Position numbers and translations under genes: made by a program
The notes under the pieces: generated by a model
The model's input: the letters and a program-made list of their open reading frames with translations, nothing else
The model's database searches: none
Told to the model about the DNA's origin: nothing
Part shown: in pieces, positions 33,147 to 40,918 of the stretch
Layout: each line of letters starts with the position of its first letter
Numbering within the stretch: position 1 is the stretch's first letter
Origin: JBFAPK01 sp040676675
GTDB lineage: Bacteria > Actinomycetota > Actinomycetes > Mycobacteriales > Micromonosporaceae
Direction: 5' to 3'
DNA: 64,000 bases
Assembly: GCF_040676675.1 (NCBI RefSeq)
Contig: NZ_JBFAPK010000008.1
Span: 139,618-203,617, forward strand

Positions 33147-35837
33147 GTGACCCAGACCGGCGGCGGTGCGCCGAGCCCCGAGGGGATCACCGGCGCGGGG
33201 GAGTTCGTCGCGGCGCTGCGCGACCTGCGGCAGTGGTCGGGACTGACCTACCGTCAGCTCGCCGCCCGGGCGCGGGGCGCCGGCGACGTCCTGCCGGTGA
33301 GCACGCTCGCCTCCATGCTCGGCCGGAGCACGCTGCCCCGGCGGGAGGTGGTCGCCGCCCTCGCCCGCGCGTGCGGGCTGCCCGAGTCCGAGGTACGGCA
33401 CTGGACCGCGGCCCGGGACGCGCTGGCGCAGGCCGGCGGCCCGGCGCGTACCCCCGTCGCGCCGAACGCCCTGGCGGTGGTGCCCCAACAGCTTCCGGCC
33501 GACGTGCCCGGCTTCGTCGGGCGTACCGCGCAGCTGGCCGAACTCGACCGGTTGGGCCGCAACGGCACCGCCCCGATCGGCGTGATCTCGGGCATGGCGG
33601 GGGTCGGCAAGACCGCGCTCGCCGTGCACTGGGCGCACCGGGCGCGGGTCGGGTTCCCGGACGGCCAGCTCTACCTGAACCTCCGGGGGTACGGACCGGG
33701 GATGCCGCTCTCGACGGTGGAGGCGCTCCAGCACCTGATCATCGCCCTCGGCGTCGCGCCGCAGCAGGTACCGGCCGAGGAGCAGCAGGCGGCCGGACTG
33801 TTCCGTTCGCTCGCCACCGACCGGCGGCTGCTGGTACTGCTCGACAACGCCGCCTCGGCGGAGCAGGTACGCCCGCTGCTGCCCGGCGCGGCGGGCAGCG
33901 CGGTGGTGGTGACCAGCCGGGAGCGGCTCGTCGGGCTGACCGTACGCGACGGCGCGCACGGCATCGAGTTGCCGGAGCTGGGTCCGGAGCAGGCGGTCCA
34001 ACTGCTCGCCCGGATCATGGGCGACGACCGGGTCGGGCGCGAGGGCGAGGCCGTCGACGAGCTGATCCGGATGTGCGGCCGGCTGCCGCTCGCGCTGCGG
34101 ATCGCGGCGGCCACCATCAACCAGCGGTCGCGGTCACCGATCGCCGACTTCGTGCACCGGCTGCGCACCGGCGACCGGCTGGCCACCCTCGGCGTCCCCG
34201 GCGATCCGCAGTCCGCCCTCGACGTGGCGTTCGCGCACTCGTACGCGGGTCTGGAGCCCACGCCGCAGCGGCTCTTCCGGCTGCTGGGGCTGCTCCCGGT
34301 GGCGGCCTTCGACGCCCCGACCGTGGCCGCGCTCGCCGGCGTGACCGTGCCGCTCGCCGAGACGCTGCTGCACCGGCTCTGCGACAGCCACCTGGTGAAC
34401 CGCCTCGACGACGACCGGTACGGCATGCACGACCTGCTCCGCGAGTACGCCGGCTCGCGCTGCGCCGAGGTCGAGCCGGCCGCCGAGCGGTCGGCGGCGC
34501 TGCGGCGGGCCTACGAGTCGTACCTGCACCACGCCGAGGCGGCCGCCCGTATCCTCTATCCCCAGCTCGCGCGCCTGCCGGTGCCGCCCTTCGAGGGGGT
34601 CGGGTTCGACTCGCCCGGCGACGCCGTACGGTGGCTGACCGCCGAGAGCGAGAACCTGATCGTGGTCGCGACCTCGGCCGCCCGGCAGGGGCCGGTGGAG
34701 GTGAGCTGGCTGCTCTCCTCCTCGCTGCGCGGCCACTTCATGTCCTGCCGGGACATGGGCGGCTGGCAGCGGGTGGCGCGCGCGGCGCTGGCGGCCGCGC
34801 AGACGCGGGGAAACCTGGCGGCGCAGGCCGCGTCGCACCTGAGCCTCGGGCTGGCTTACGTCAGCGTCGGCGACTACCACGCCGCGATCAAGCACTGCGA
34901 GCAGGCGCTGCGGCTCGGCGTCGAGGCCGGCTGGACGTCCGGCCGCACGGCGGCGCTGAACGCCCTCGGGGTGAGCCACTCCTACCTGGGCGAGGTCGAG
35001 CGGGCGGTGCGGTATCTCACCGAGTCGCTCGACGACGTGCCGCATCCGTCGACCGCGCCGGGCCAGGCCGCGATCAGGCGGAACAACCTGGGCGCGATCC
35101 ACATCCTCCGCGGGCGGCTGGACCTGGCCGAGGAGCAGCTGCGGATGGCCCTCGACCAGCACACCGAGCAGAAGACCCGGCGCGGGGCGGCGTCGGCGCT
35201 GCTCAACCTCGGCGTGCTCCAGCACCACCGGGGCGATCTCGACGGCGCCCGGCGCCGGCTCACCACGGCGCGGGAGATCTACCAGGAGCTGCACGACGTC
35301 GAGGGGGAGGCGGCCACCCTGGCCCAGCTGGCCCGGGTGGAGTTCCTGCTCGGCCGCCCCGGGCCGGCGCTCGCGTACGCCCGTACCGCCGTCGCGGCGC
35401 TGCGCCGGGCCGGGGACGGGCACGCCGAGGCGCTGGCCCTGCACGCGCTGGCCGTCGTCCGGCAGGGGCTGGGCAACCATCGGCTCGCGCTCTGGTTGCA
35501 GCGGCGCGCGCTGCGGCTGGCCGAGGAGACGGGCAGCCGCCAGGCCACCGTGCTGGTGCAGCTCGGCGTCGCCGAGTCGTGCCTGGGGCTCGGCCGGCAC
35601 CACCTGGCCGAGCACTACGCCCGGCAGGCGCTCTCGCTGGCCCTGCCGTCCGGGTACCGGCCGTTCGAGGCCACGGCGCTGCGGGTGCTCGCCCGGGTGG
35701 CGCTGGAGGCCGGCGACGTCGCCGCGGCGCGGCGGTGGATCGACGACGCGGTCGGACTGTACCGGGAGACGGACCACCGGCTGGAGCTGGCCGTCACGGA
35801 GGCGGTGCGCGACGCCATGGCCGCGCGCGTCCGCTGA
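33147..35837 (+). CDS. AfsR-like NB-ARC/TPR transcriptional regulator
   Basis: 896 residues from the GTG at 33147, which has GGGGAAG just upstream; GTGs at 33108 and 33129 are alternatives. A short N-terminal helix-turn-helix-like domain (LRDLRQWSGLTYRQLA, STLASMLGRSTLPRREVV, ~residues 15-80) leads to an NB-ARC ATPase (Walker A GMAGVGKTAL ~150, RLLVLLDNAAS ~230, LPLALRIAA ~310) and at least six tetratricopeptide repeats (~550-890). It lacks the OmpR-like domain of true SARPs. Convergent with the lanthipeptide gene lanM, it may control the neighbouring peptide clusters; this is context only. Confidence 0.87.
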   Translation: MTQTGGGAPSPEGITGAGEFVAALRDLRQWSGLTYRQLAARARGAGDVLPVSTLASMLGRSTLPRREVVAALARACGLPESEVRHWTAARDALAQAGGPARTPVAPNALAVVPQQLPADVPGFVGRTAQLAELDRLGRNGTAPIGVISGMAGVGKTALAVHWAHRARVGFPDGQLYLNLRGYGPGMPLSTVEALQHLIIALGVAPQQVPAEEQQAAGLFRSLATDRRLLVLLDNAASAEQVRPLLPGAAGSAVVVTSRERLVGLTVRDGAHGIELPELGPEQAVQLLARIMGDDRVGREGEAVDELIRMCGRLPLALRIAAATINQRSRSPIADFVHRLRTGDRLATLGVPGDPQSALDVAFAHSYAGLEPTPQRLFRLLGLLPVAAFDAPTVAALAGVTVPLAETLLHRLCDSHLVNRLDDDRYGMHDLLREYAGSRCAEVEPAAERSAALRRAYESYLHHAEAAARILYPQLARLPVPPFEGVGFDSPGDAVRWLTAESENLIVVATSAARQGPVEVSWLLSSSLRGHFMSCRDMGGWQRVARAALAAAQTRGNLAAQAASHLSLGLAYVSVGDYHAAIKHCEQALRLGVEAGWTSGRTAALNALGVSHSYLGEVERAVRYLTESLDDVPHPSTAPGQAAIRRNNLGAIHILRGRLDLAEEQLRMALDQHTEQKTRRGAASALLNLGVLQHHRGDLDGARRRLTTAREIYQELHDVEGEAATLAQLARVEFLLGRPGPALAYARTAVAALRRAGDGHAEALALHALAVVRQGLGNHRLALWLQRRALRLAEETGSRQATVLVQLGVAESCLGLGRHHLAEHYARQALSLALPSGYRPFEATALRVLARVALEAGDVAAARRWIDDAVGLYRETDHRLELAVTEAVRDAMAARVR

Positions 35838-35858
35838 CCGCACCGGGTCGCGGGTCGG

Positions 35859-38800
35859 TCATCCTCGCGGGGGCTCCTGGGCCACCACGGACGGGAACCG
35901 GTCCGGGTCGGCGGCGCGCAGCAGGCCGTACCCGACGCCGGCGATGCCGGAGAAGAACCCGGCGATCTCGACACCGCGCGGCAGACCGAGGAGCCAGCCC
36001 CGCTCGTCGATGGTGTCCATGATCCCGCTGGCGTGCTGCCGGGCCAGCCGGTCCAACGTCGGGTCGGCGAGCTGCCGGGCGGCGAGCAGCAGCAGCTCCA
36101 GGCTGCCGAAGTCGCCGTGACACACGGACAGCCCGTACCCGAACCCCCGGTCGACCGTGGTCCGCACGGCGACGTCCAGCTCCGTGCGGAGCACCGGATC
36201 GTCCAGCACCGGCATGGTCAGCAGCTTGGCGATGCCGATTCCCGGCGCACCGTGGCACCAGGCCACCCGGTCGGTCGTCACGTCGCGCTCGGACTCGATC
36301 CGCACCGTGGCGGTCGGCTCGGCGGCCTGCCGTACGTCCCGCCAGTTGCCGATCGCCGGGTCGAACAGCTCCCGCTCGTAGCGGACGGCCCGCGCCGCCG
36401 CGTCCAGGTACCGCTCGTCGCCGAGCACCCGGGCGGCCGTCGCCAGGGCGGCGACGATCCCGGCCGTACCGTGCGCGAAGCCGGCCAGCGGCTGGCCGGC
36501 GAGCCCGTTCTCCCGCATCAGCCGGGGCAACCAGCTCGCGCCGGTGCCGTACGGCCGCTGGTTCGCCAGCAGGTGGTCCGCGGCCGACCGGATCAGGTCG
36601 AGGGTGCCGCCGGCGCCGTCCACCCGGTGGAGCCCGGCCAGCGCGAGCAGCGACCCGGCGGCCCCGTCGGTCACCGCGAACTCGGTGTCCTGCTCGATGG
36701 TGCGGCCGATCCGGGCGGCCAACGCGTGCGCCTCCCCGAGCAGTCGCGGGTCCGCCCAGAGCGCGCCCAGGTGGGTGAGGGCGTACACCATGCCGCCGAG
36801 TCCGCACAGGCCGCCGAAGTCGGCGGTCGCGGTGGGATGTACCCGGCGGAGCGCCCGGCGGCGAATCTGCCGTACGGCCGAGGCCGCCGCCTCCCGGGCC
36901 AGCCTCCGCAGGCCGTCGTCGCCGCTCGCCTCGGCGTGGTAGCCGAGGAAGAACGCGATGCTGAGCAGGCCGTCGTACATGCTCGGACTGAGCGCGCCGA
37001 CCGACCAGACGCGCGGCCGGTTCCGGTGCGGGCCGACCCACAACGCCTCGCCGTCGGCGCGCACCGCGATCTCGGCCAGCCGCCGCGCCACGTCGGCCGC
37101 GCCGGCCAGCAGCCGCTCCGGCCCGGTCGTCCGCTCGGCCGGGCGGAACCTGTAGTACGTGTAGACCTGCGTCTCGCCGCGTTGGAGCGCGTTGGTGGCG
37201 ATGCAGGAGCGCACGAGCCAGAGCTGCCGGGCCAGGTCGGCCTCGCTCAACCCGGCCAGGGTGGCCAGCGCCCGGTCGAGACCGGGCTCCAGCGGTACGT
37301 CGGGCAGCGGTGTTCCGGCGCTGTCGCGCAGCACCGTACCCCCGACGGTGGCCGAGAACGCCGGTACGTCGTTGCGCCACAGGTCACGACGTTCCGCCTC
37401 GACGACGCCGGCCAGCCCGGGGCGGTACACCGCGTCCCGCCAGAGCCAGTCGAAGTGCCGTTCCCGGTCCAGCCCCCGGGCGAGCACGTCCGGGTGGAAC
37501 GACGTGTCGAGCAGCATCGCGTACGTCACCGTGTCCCGGATCAGGACCCGGACCTCGTCGCCGGCGAACGCGCGCAACACCTCGGCCACCTCGGCCCGGT
37601 GCCGCAGCAGGGCGCGGTACACCTCGGCGAAGCCGGCCGAGACGTCGTCGCCGTAGTCCAGCAGCCGCAGCTCCGCGTCCCCGGCCACCGGCCGGTGCGC
37701 GGGTGCGCCGAGGTCCTGCCGCCTGATCCGCATCCGCATCGTGTCGGTGCCCTCGGCGTCCAGGTAGGGCAGCCGCATGGGCGAGTGCTGGCCCGGGCTC
37801 CACCCCAGACCGCTGAGGTCCGCGTTGCCCTGCGCGGTCTGCCAGGCACCGGTGGGCAGCAGGCCGGCCTGCAGCACCGAGCCGGTGGTCAGCTCGGCGA
37901 CGGCCCGTTCGGCGCCCGACTCGCCGACCATGGTCAGGCGCGGCAGGCCCGGCTCGAACAGCGTCTCCAGGTCCACCAGCACCGGCTGGTCGCCGACCGC
38001 GATCAGGTTCTCGCCGTGGAAGTCGGTGGCGCGCACCAGGTAGAGCAGCGCCAACAGGCCGCCCTGGCGACGGTAGAAGCGGCGGATCTCGGCGGCGTCG
38101 CGGCACGGCCGCCCGGTCACGAACTCCGCCCAGCCGTAGCCGCCCCGGTCCAGGCAGCGCGGGGCACGCAGACCCATCCCCTCGGTACGCGCGTTCACCC
38201 AGTCGAGCAGGCGCTGGAAGTGTACGTCCACGCCGACCGGCCGAGGCTTGTAGACCACCCGCAGCCCGCCGGCGAACCGCACCATCGCCACCGACTGGCC
38301 CCCGCGGTGGTGGTCGCCGAGGCCCGTCGTCACCTCCACCACCCGGCCGGGATCGGCCCCGCCCGCGAACTCCTCCGCCAGGGCGGGCAGGTCGGCCGCC
38401 ACCCGGTCGAGCAACCGGGTCGTCTGGGTCAGCCAGGCTCGGCTGACCAGTACGAGCTGCCGGGCCAGCACCGGGTACCGGCACAGCAGCGACCAGCGTC
38501 GCGCCGGGTCGCGCAACTCGGCGAGGAAACCGTGCAGCCGCTCGGCGGGCGTACCGCCGGAGAGCCGGCCGCCGACCCGGGCGACGGCGAGTTCCAACAG
38601 CGTGGTGCGGCACAGCATCGCGTTGAGCCGGGGCAGCAGCCCGCCGGCCAGCAGGGCGGCCGGCAGCCCGGCCGGATCGGCGAACGTGCCCTCGCGCCCG
38701 GCCAGGTACCCGCCCAGCCGGCGCAGCATCACCGCGGCGATCGGCTCGGCGGCGGCCAGGAACGGGAACTCCGTCCCCCAACCGGCCGGGGCGTCGACCA

Positions 38801-39158
38801 GCTCGTTGTCCGGATCGGCGTACCAGCCGGCCAGCTCCCGCGCCCACGGCGGCACCGCCCCGCCGGCGTCCGGGTCGTCCTCCGCCGCGAGCAGCGCGGC
38901 GAGGGCGGGCTCGTCGAGTCCCGCCGCGGCGAGGCGGGTGGCCCAGAGCCACCCGCCCTCGGCGCTGTCCGGCCCGACCTGGTCGAACGAGACCGCCGTA
39001 CGCCACTCCCGCAGCCGCTGCCGGGCGTCGTCACCGGGACCGGTGTCGTCCGCTCCGGCCGGCCCGCCCGGATCGGCGCGTCGAGGCCCGCCCCGCCGCT
39101 CCGAGATGGTCAGCGCCGCCGCGAACGCGGAATCCGCCGACGTGAGGTCAACAGGCAC
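35859..39158 (-). CDS. lanM: LanM, class II lanthipeptide synthetase
   Basis: 1099 residues. An N-terminal dehydratase (DUF4135) region shows GGQSVAMVRFAGGLRVVYKP (~residue 285), RATDFHGENLIAVGDQPVLV (~375) and TNALQRGETQVYTYYRF. The C-terminal LanC cyclase carries zinc ligands in VAWCHGAPGIG and SVCHGDFG, plus GFAHGTAGI and GFFSGIAGVGYGL repeats, so unlike RamC it should be a zinc enzyme. It dehydrates Ser/Thr and closes thioether rings in the precursor encoded just upstream. The GTG start at 39158 lies inside the precursor gene (11-base overlap), so translation is coupled. Confidence 0.95.
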   Translation of the reverse strand: MPVDLTSADSAFAAALTISERRGGPRRADPGGPAGADDTGPGDDARQRLREWRTAVSFDQVGPDSAEGGWLWATRLAAAGLDEPALAALLAAEDDPDAGGAVPPWARELAGWYADPDNELVDAPAGWGTEFPFLAAAEPIAAVMLRRLGGYLAGREGTFADPAGLPAALLAGGLLPRLNAMLCRTTLLELAVARVGGRLSGGTPAERLHGFLAELRDPARRWSLLCRYPVLARQLVLVSRAWLTQTTRLLDRVAADLPALAEEFAGGADPGRVVEVTTGLGDHHRGGQSVAMVRFAGGLRVVYKPRPVGVDVHFQRLLDWVNARTEGMGLRAPRCLDRGGYGWAEFVTGRPCRDAAEIRRFYRRQGGLLALLYLVRATDFHGENLIAVGDQPVLVDLETLFEPGLPRLTMVGESGAERAVAELTTGSVLQAGLLPTGAWQTAQGNADLSGLGWSPGQHSPMRLPYLDAEGTDTMRMRIRRQDLGAPAHRPVAGDAELRLLDYGDDVSAGFAEVYRALLRHRAEVAEVLRAFAGDEVRVLIRDTVTYAMLLDTSFHPDVLARGLDRERHFDWLWRDAVYRPGLAGVVEAERRDLWRNDVPAFSATVGGTVLRDSAGTPLPDVPLEPGLDRALATLAGLSEADLARQLWLVRSCIATNALQRGETQVYTYYRFRPAERTTGPERLLAGAADVARRLAEIAVRADGEALWVGPHRNRPRVWSVGALSPSMYDGLLSIAFFLGYHAEASGDDGLRRLAREAAASAVRQIRRRALRRVHPTATADFGGLCGLGGMVYALTHLGALWADPRLLGEAHALAARIGRTIEQDTEFAVTDGAAGSLLALAGLHRVDGAGGTLDLIRSAADHLLANQRPYGTGASWLPRLMRENGLAGQPLAGFAHGTAGIVAALATAARVLGDERYLDAAARAVRYERELFDPAIGNWRDVRQAAEPTATVRIESERDVTTDRVAWCHGAPGIGIAKLLTMPVLDDPVLRTELDVAVRTTVDRGFGYGLSVCHGDFGSLELLLLAARQLADPTLDRLARQHASGIMDTIDERGWLLGLPRGVEIAGFFSGIAGVGYGLLRAADPDRFPSVVAQEPPRG

Positions 39159-39360
39159 AGCACGCGGGACCGGTGCTGGCCGGCCCGGTGTTGCAGGGCG
39201 TCATGTACGTGCTGCACGCCTCGTACATCTCGACCAGCTCGGCCAGTTCGGCGTTCAGATCGCCGGCCGGGTGCGGCGGCAGGGCGGCGAGTTGCTCCGG
39301 GCTGAGCGTCGCGCGGAACCGCGGATCGGTCCAGGCGCGTACCACGTCCAGGGTGGGCAT
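39148..39360 (-). CDS. lanA: Mersacidin/lichenicidin-type lanthipeptide precursor
   Basis: 70 residues from the ATG at 39360 (GAGAGG upstream). The leader has the family signature VVRAWTDPRFRATLSPEQLA and LPPHPAGDL. The C-terminal core, starting somewhere after EMYEA, has Cys49, 56, 67, 68 and 70 with Ser50, Thr51, Thr54, Thr58, Ser62 and Thr63 as ring partners; it ends CCAC. Its stop codon lies within the lanM gene. No protease-containing LanT is linked, so leader removal and export must be done by another protein, perhaps the ABC/S26 pair at 40915-43275. A start 48 bases upstream is possible but lacks a ribosome site. Confidence 0.92.
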   Translation of the reverse strand: MPTLDVVRAWTDPRFRATLSPEQLAALPPHPAGDLNAELAELVEMYEACSTYMTPCNTGPASTGPACCAC

Positions 39361-39569
39361 GGCGATCCTCTCGGTCGGCGTCCAGCCTCGCGCTGGACGA
39401 CTGTCCATGGCTCGTAATCAACTGCATCGGCGCAGGTAAATCCATGCCCGCCGGTTGGTGATGTATGCCCGTGTATACGGACGCCACGTAGCGTCACCGA
39501 TCGGGCCGTACCGCTCGAGCGCGCCGGGCACCGGACGGCCCGTTCATCCATCGGGGAAGGAGAACGGCG
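39361..39569. promoter_or_regulatory. Divergent promoter region between lanA and the cysteine-rich peptide gene
   Basis: 209 bases serving two peptide genes. CGTCCAGC (39379-39386) and GCTGGACG (39392-39399) form an inverted repeat close to lanA. AT-richer sequence near 39455-39480 (GATGTATGCCCGTGTATACG) looks like the promoter core. No known operator recognised. Confidence 0.45.
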
Positions 39570-39758
39570 ATGCGACGCATCGGTACGATCGGTGACCGGT
39601 TACTCAGCTTCTTCGTGCCCAAGGCGGTCGCCGGGGCCTGCTGTGACCAGGCATTCCAGTGCTGGCAGACCTCGTCGGGCTGCGGTCCTGGCAAGGTCCG
39701 GCAGTGCTGCTACGACTGCAACTGCCGGTCCAGCTGCGGCCCCTGCTACGTGGTCTGA
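39570..39758 (+). CDS. Cysteine-rich exported peptide (ten Cys in 62 aa), candidate bacteriocin
   Basis: The ATG at 39570 has a strong GGGGAAGGAG site. A leader MRRIGTIGDRLLSFFVPKAV ends in AVAGA, then the core starts CCDQ and holds ten cysteines (CC, C, C, CC, C, C, C, C) with few Ser/Thr, ending CGPCYVV. An even cysteine number without enough Ser/Thr partners indicates disulfides rather than lanthionines. A hairpin directly after the stop and the following MauE, TlpA, ABC and S26 peptidase genes all fit a structural peptide gene with its own oxidation, export and cleavage machinery. I do not know a named family. Confidence 0.8.
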   Translation: MRRIGTIGDRLLSFFVPKAVAGACCDQAFQCWQTSSGCGPGKVRQCCYDCNCRSSCGPCYVV

Positions 39759-39763
39759 CCGTC

Positions 39764-39800
39764 GCGGCCGTGCCGGGCCACCCGGTCGCGGCACGGCCGC
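39764..39800 (+). terminator. Hairpin after the cysteine-rich peptide gene
   Basis: GCGGCCGTGCCG (39764-39775) pairs perfectly with CGGCACGGCCGC (39789-39800), 13-base loop, 6 bases after the stop. The position parallels the ramS-ramA hairpin and would favour peptide over export-gene message. Confidence 0.8.
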
Positions 39801-39820
39801 CCTCACCGGTGGGGATCCCC

Positions 39821-40339
39821 ATGTCGTATCTCGCGCTCGGCTGCCGTGCCGCGTTGGCCCTGGTCTTCGGGGTCGCGGTGGTGGCGAAGCTGCGTGACTA
39901 CCGCGGCTTCGTGGCAGCACTGGCCGCCATGCGGCTGCTGCCGGCGAACTGGTCCGGGGTGGTCGCGCCGGTGGCCGTCGCCGCCGAGGCGGCGGTGGCG
40001 GTCCTGCTCGGCTCGGGCTGGCGTCCGGTGCTGGCGTTCGGCGTCGCCGCGGCGCTGCTCGCGCTGCTCACCGGCGCGGTGACGATCGTCGTCGCGCGGG
40101 GTACGGCCGCCAGCTGCCGCTGCTTCGGCCGGGTCGAACGCCCGCTCGCGGTCCGCCACGTCGTGCGCAACATCCTGCTGGCGACGCTGGCCGGGACCGG
40201 GGCGGCGGCGACCCTGGGCGGCGCGGGAGCCGGGGTACCGCCCGCGGGCGCCGTCGTCGCGTTGCTCTCCGCCGGGGTCGCCGCCCTGCTCGTCACCACC
40301 GCCGACGACCTCGTGGAGCTGTTCACCCCCGGCCGTTGA
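39821..40339 (+). CDS. MauE/DoxX family redox membrane protein
   Basis: 172 residues from the ATG at 39821. Four or five helices with the MauE-type features FGVAVVAKLRDYRGF, a conserved RLLP, and a cytoplasmic or periplasmic SCRCFG pair of cysteines (~residue 100). MauE relatives supply reducing or oxidising equivalents across the membrane for disulfide handling. Next to a TlpA-like gene and a ten-cysteine peptide it is best seen as part of a disulfide-forming or proof-reading relay. Confidence 0.85.
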   Translation: MSYLALGCRAALALVFGVAVVAKLRDYRGFVAALAAMRLLPANWSGVVAPVAVAAEAAVAVLLGSGWRPVLAFGVAAALLALLTGAVTIVVARGTAASCRCFGRVERPLAVRHVVRNILLATLAGTGAAATLGGAGAGVPPAGAVVALLSAGVAALLVTTADDLVELFTPGR

Positions 40340-40387
40340 GACACGGCCCGACCCAGCCCTGACCCATCGAGATCCGGGAGTTCCTTG

Positions 40388-40918
40388 ATGCCGTACGTCG
40401 TCGCGGCCCTCGTCCTGGTCGGCATCGTCGCCGGCCTCAACCTGCTCCTCACCGTCGGCGTCATCCGGCGCCTGCGGGAGCACACCGAAACGCTCCGGCA
40501 GGTGCGGAGCGGGACCGGCTCATCCTTCCTGCCCGCCGGGTCCCCGCTGCCCGCGCTGACCGGCGTCACGACCGTCACCGGTACGCCCGTGGTGGCGCCC
40601 GCCGCCCTCGTCGCGTTCTTCTCCACCACGTGCGCCCCGTGCCGGGAGAAGCTGCCCTCGTTCCGCGACCACGTCCGGGCGGCGGCGGTGAACGGCTCCG
40701 ACGTGCTCGTCGTCGTCGAGGGCGCGGCCGACGACGCGTCCGAGTTCGTCGCCGCCCTGCGCGACGTCGGCCAGGTCGTCGTGGAGCCGGAGTTGGGCCC
40801 GGTCGCGAAGTCGTTCGCGGTGAACGGCTTCCCCACCTTCTACGCGCTGGGCCCCGACGGTCGGGTCCTGGTCGGGACGCACGAGGTCGCGGAGCTGCCC
40901 GTGCCGGCCACCCCGTGA
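40388..40918 (+). CDS. TlpA-like membrane-anchored thioredoxin
   Basis: 176 residues from the ATG at 40388 (GGGAG 7 bases upstream). One N-terminal helix (residues 3-24) anchors it with the thioredoxin domain outside. The active site is FFSTTCAPCREKLP (CAPC, ~residue 82); GFPTFYALGPDG carries the cis-proline loop. Expected partner of the MauE protein encoded just upstream; together they would shuffle or form disulfides in an exported peptide. Its stop overlaps the ABC gene start (GTGA). Confidence 0.87.
   Translation: MPYVVAALVLVGIVAGLNLLLTVGVIRRLREHTETLRQVRSGTGSSFLPAGSPLPALTGVTTVTGTPVVAPAALVAFFSTTCAPCREKLPSFRDHVRAAAVNGSDVLVVVEGAADDASEFVAALRDVGQVVVEPELGPVAKSFAVNGFPTFYALGPDGRVLVGTHEVAELPVPATP

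Noticed and set aside
35859..39158. Treating the LanM gene as a second RamC/LanKC enzyme.
   Set aside because: It has a DUF4135 dehydratase and LanC zinc ligands (WCHG, CHG) and no kinase catalytic loop, so it is class II.
36033..39305. Plus-strand open frame of over 1000 codons antisense to lanM; similar giants at 9264-11420, 10985-14137 (+) and 25273-28419 (-).
   Set aside because: They mirror the coding strand of real genes, have repetitive Arg/Gly/Pro or Val/Gln/Asp-rich products and no family motifs. Such frames are usual in DNA of this GC content.
39570..39758. The ten-cysteine peptide as a second LanM substrate.
   Set aside because: It has few Ser/Thr relative to cysteine and a leader unlike the mersacidin type, so thioether rings are unlikely to be the main modification.
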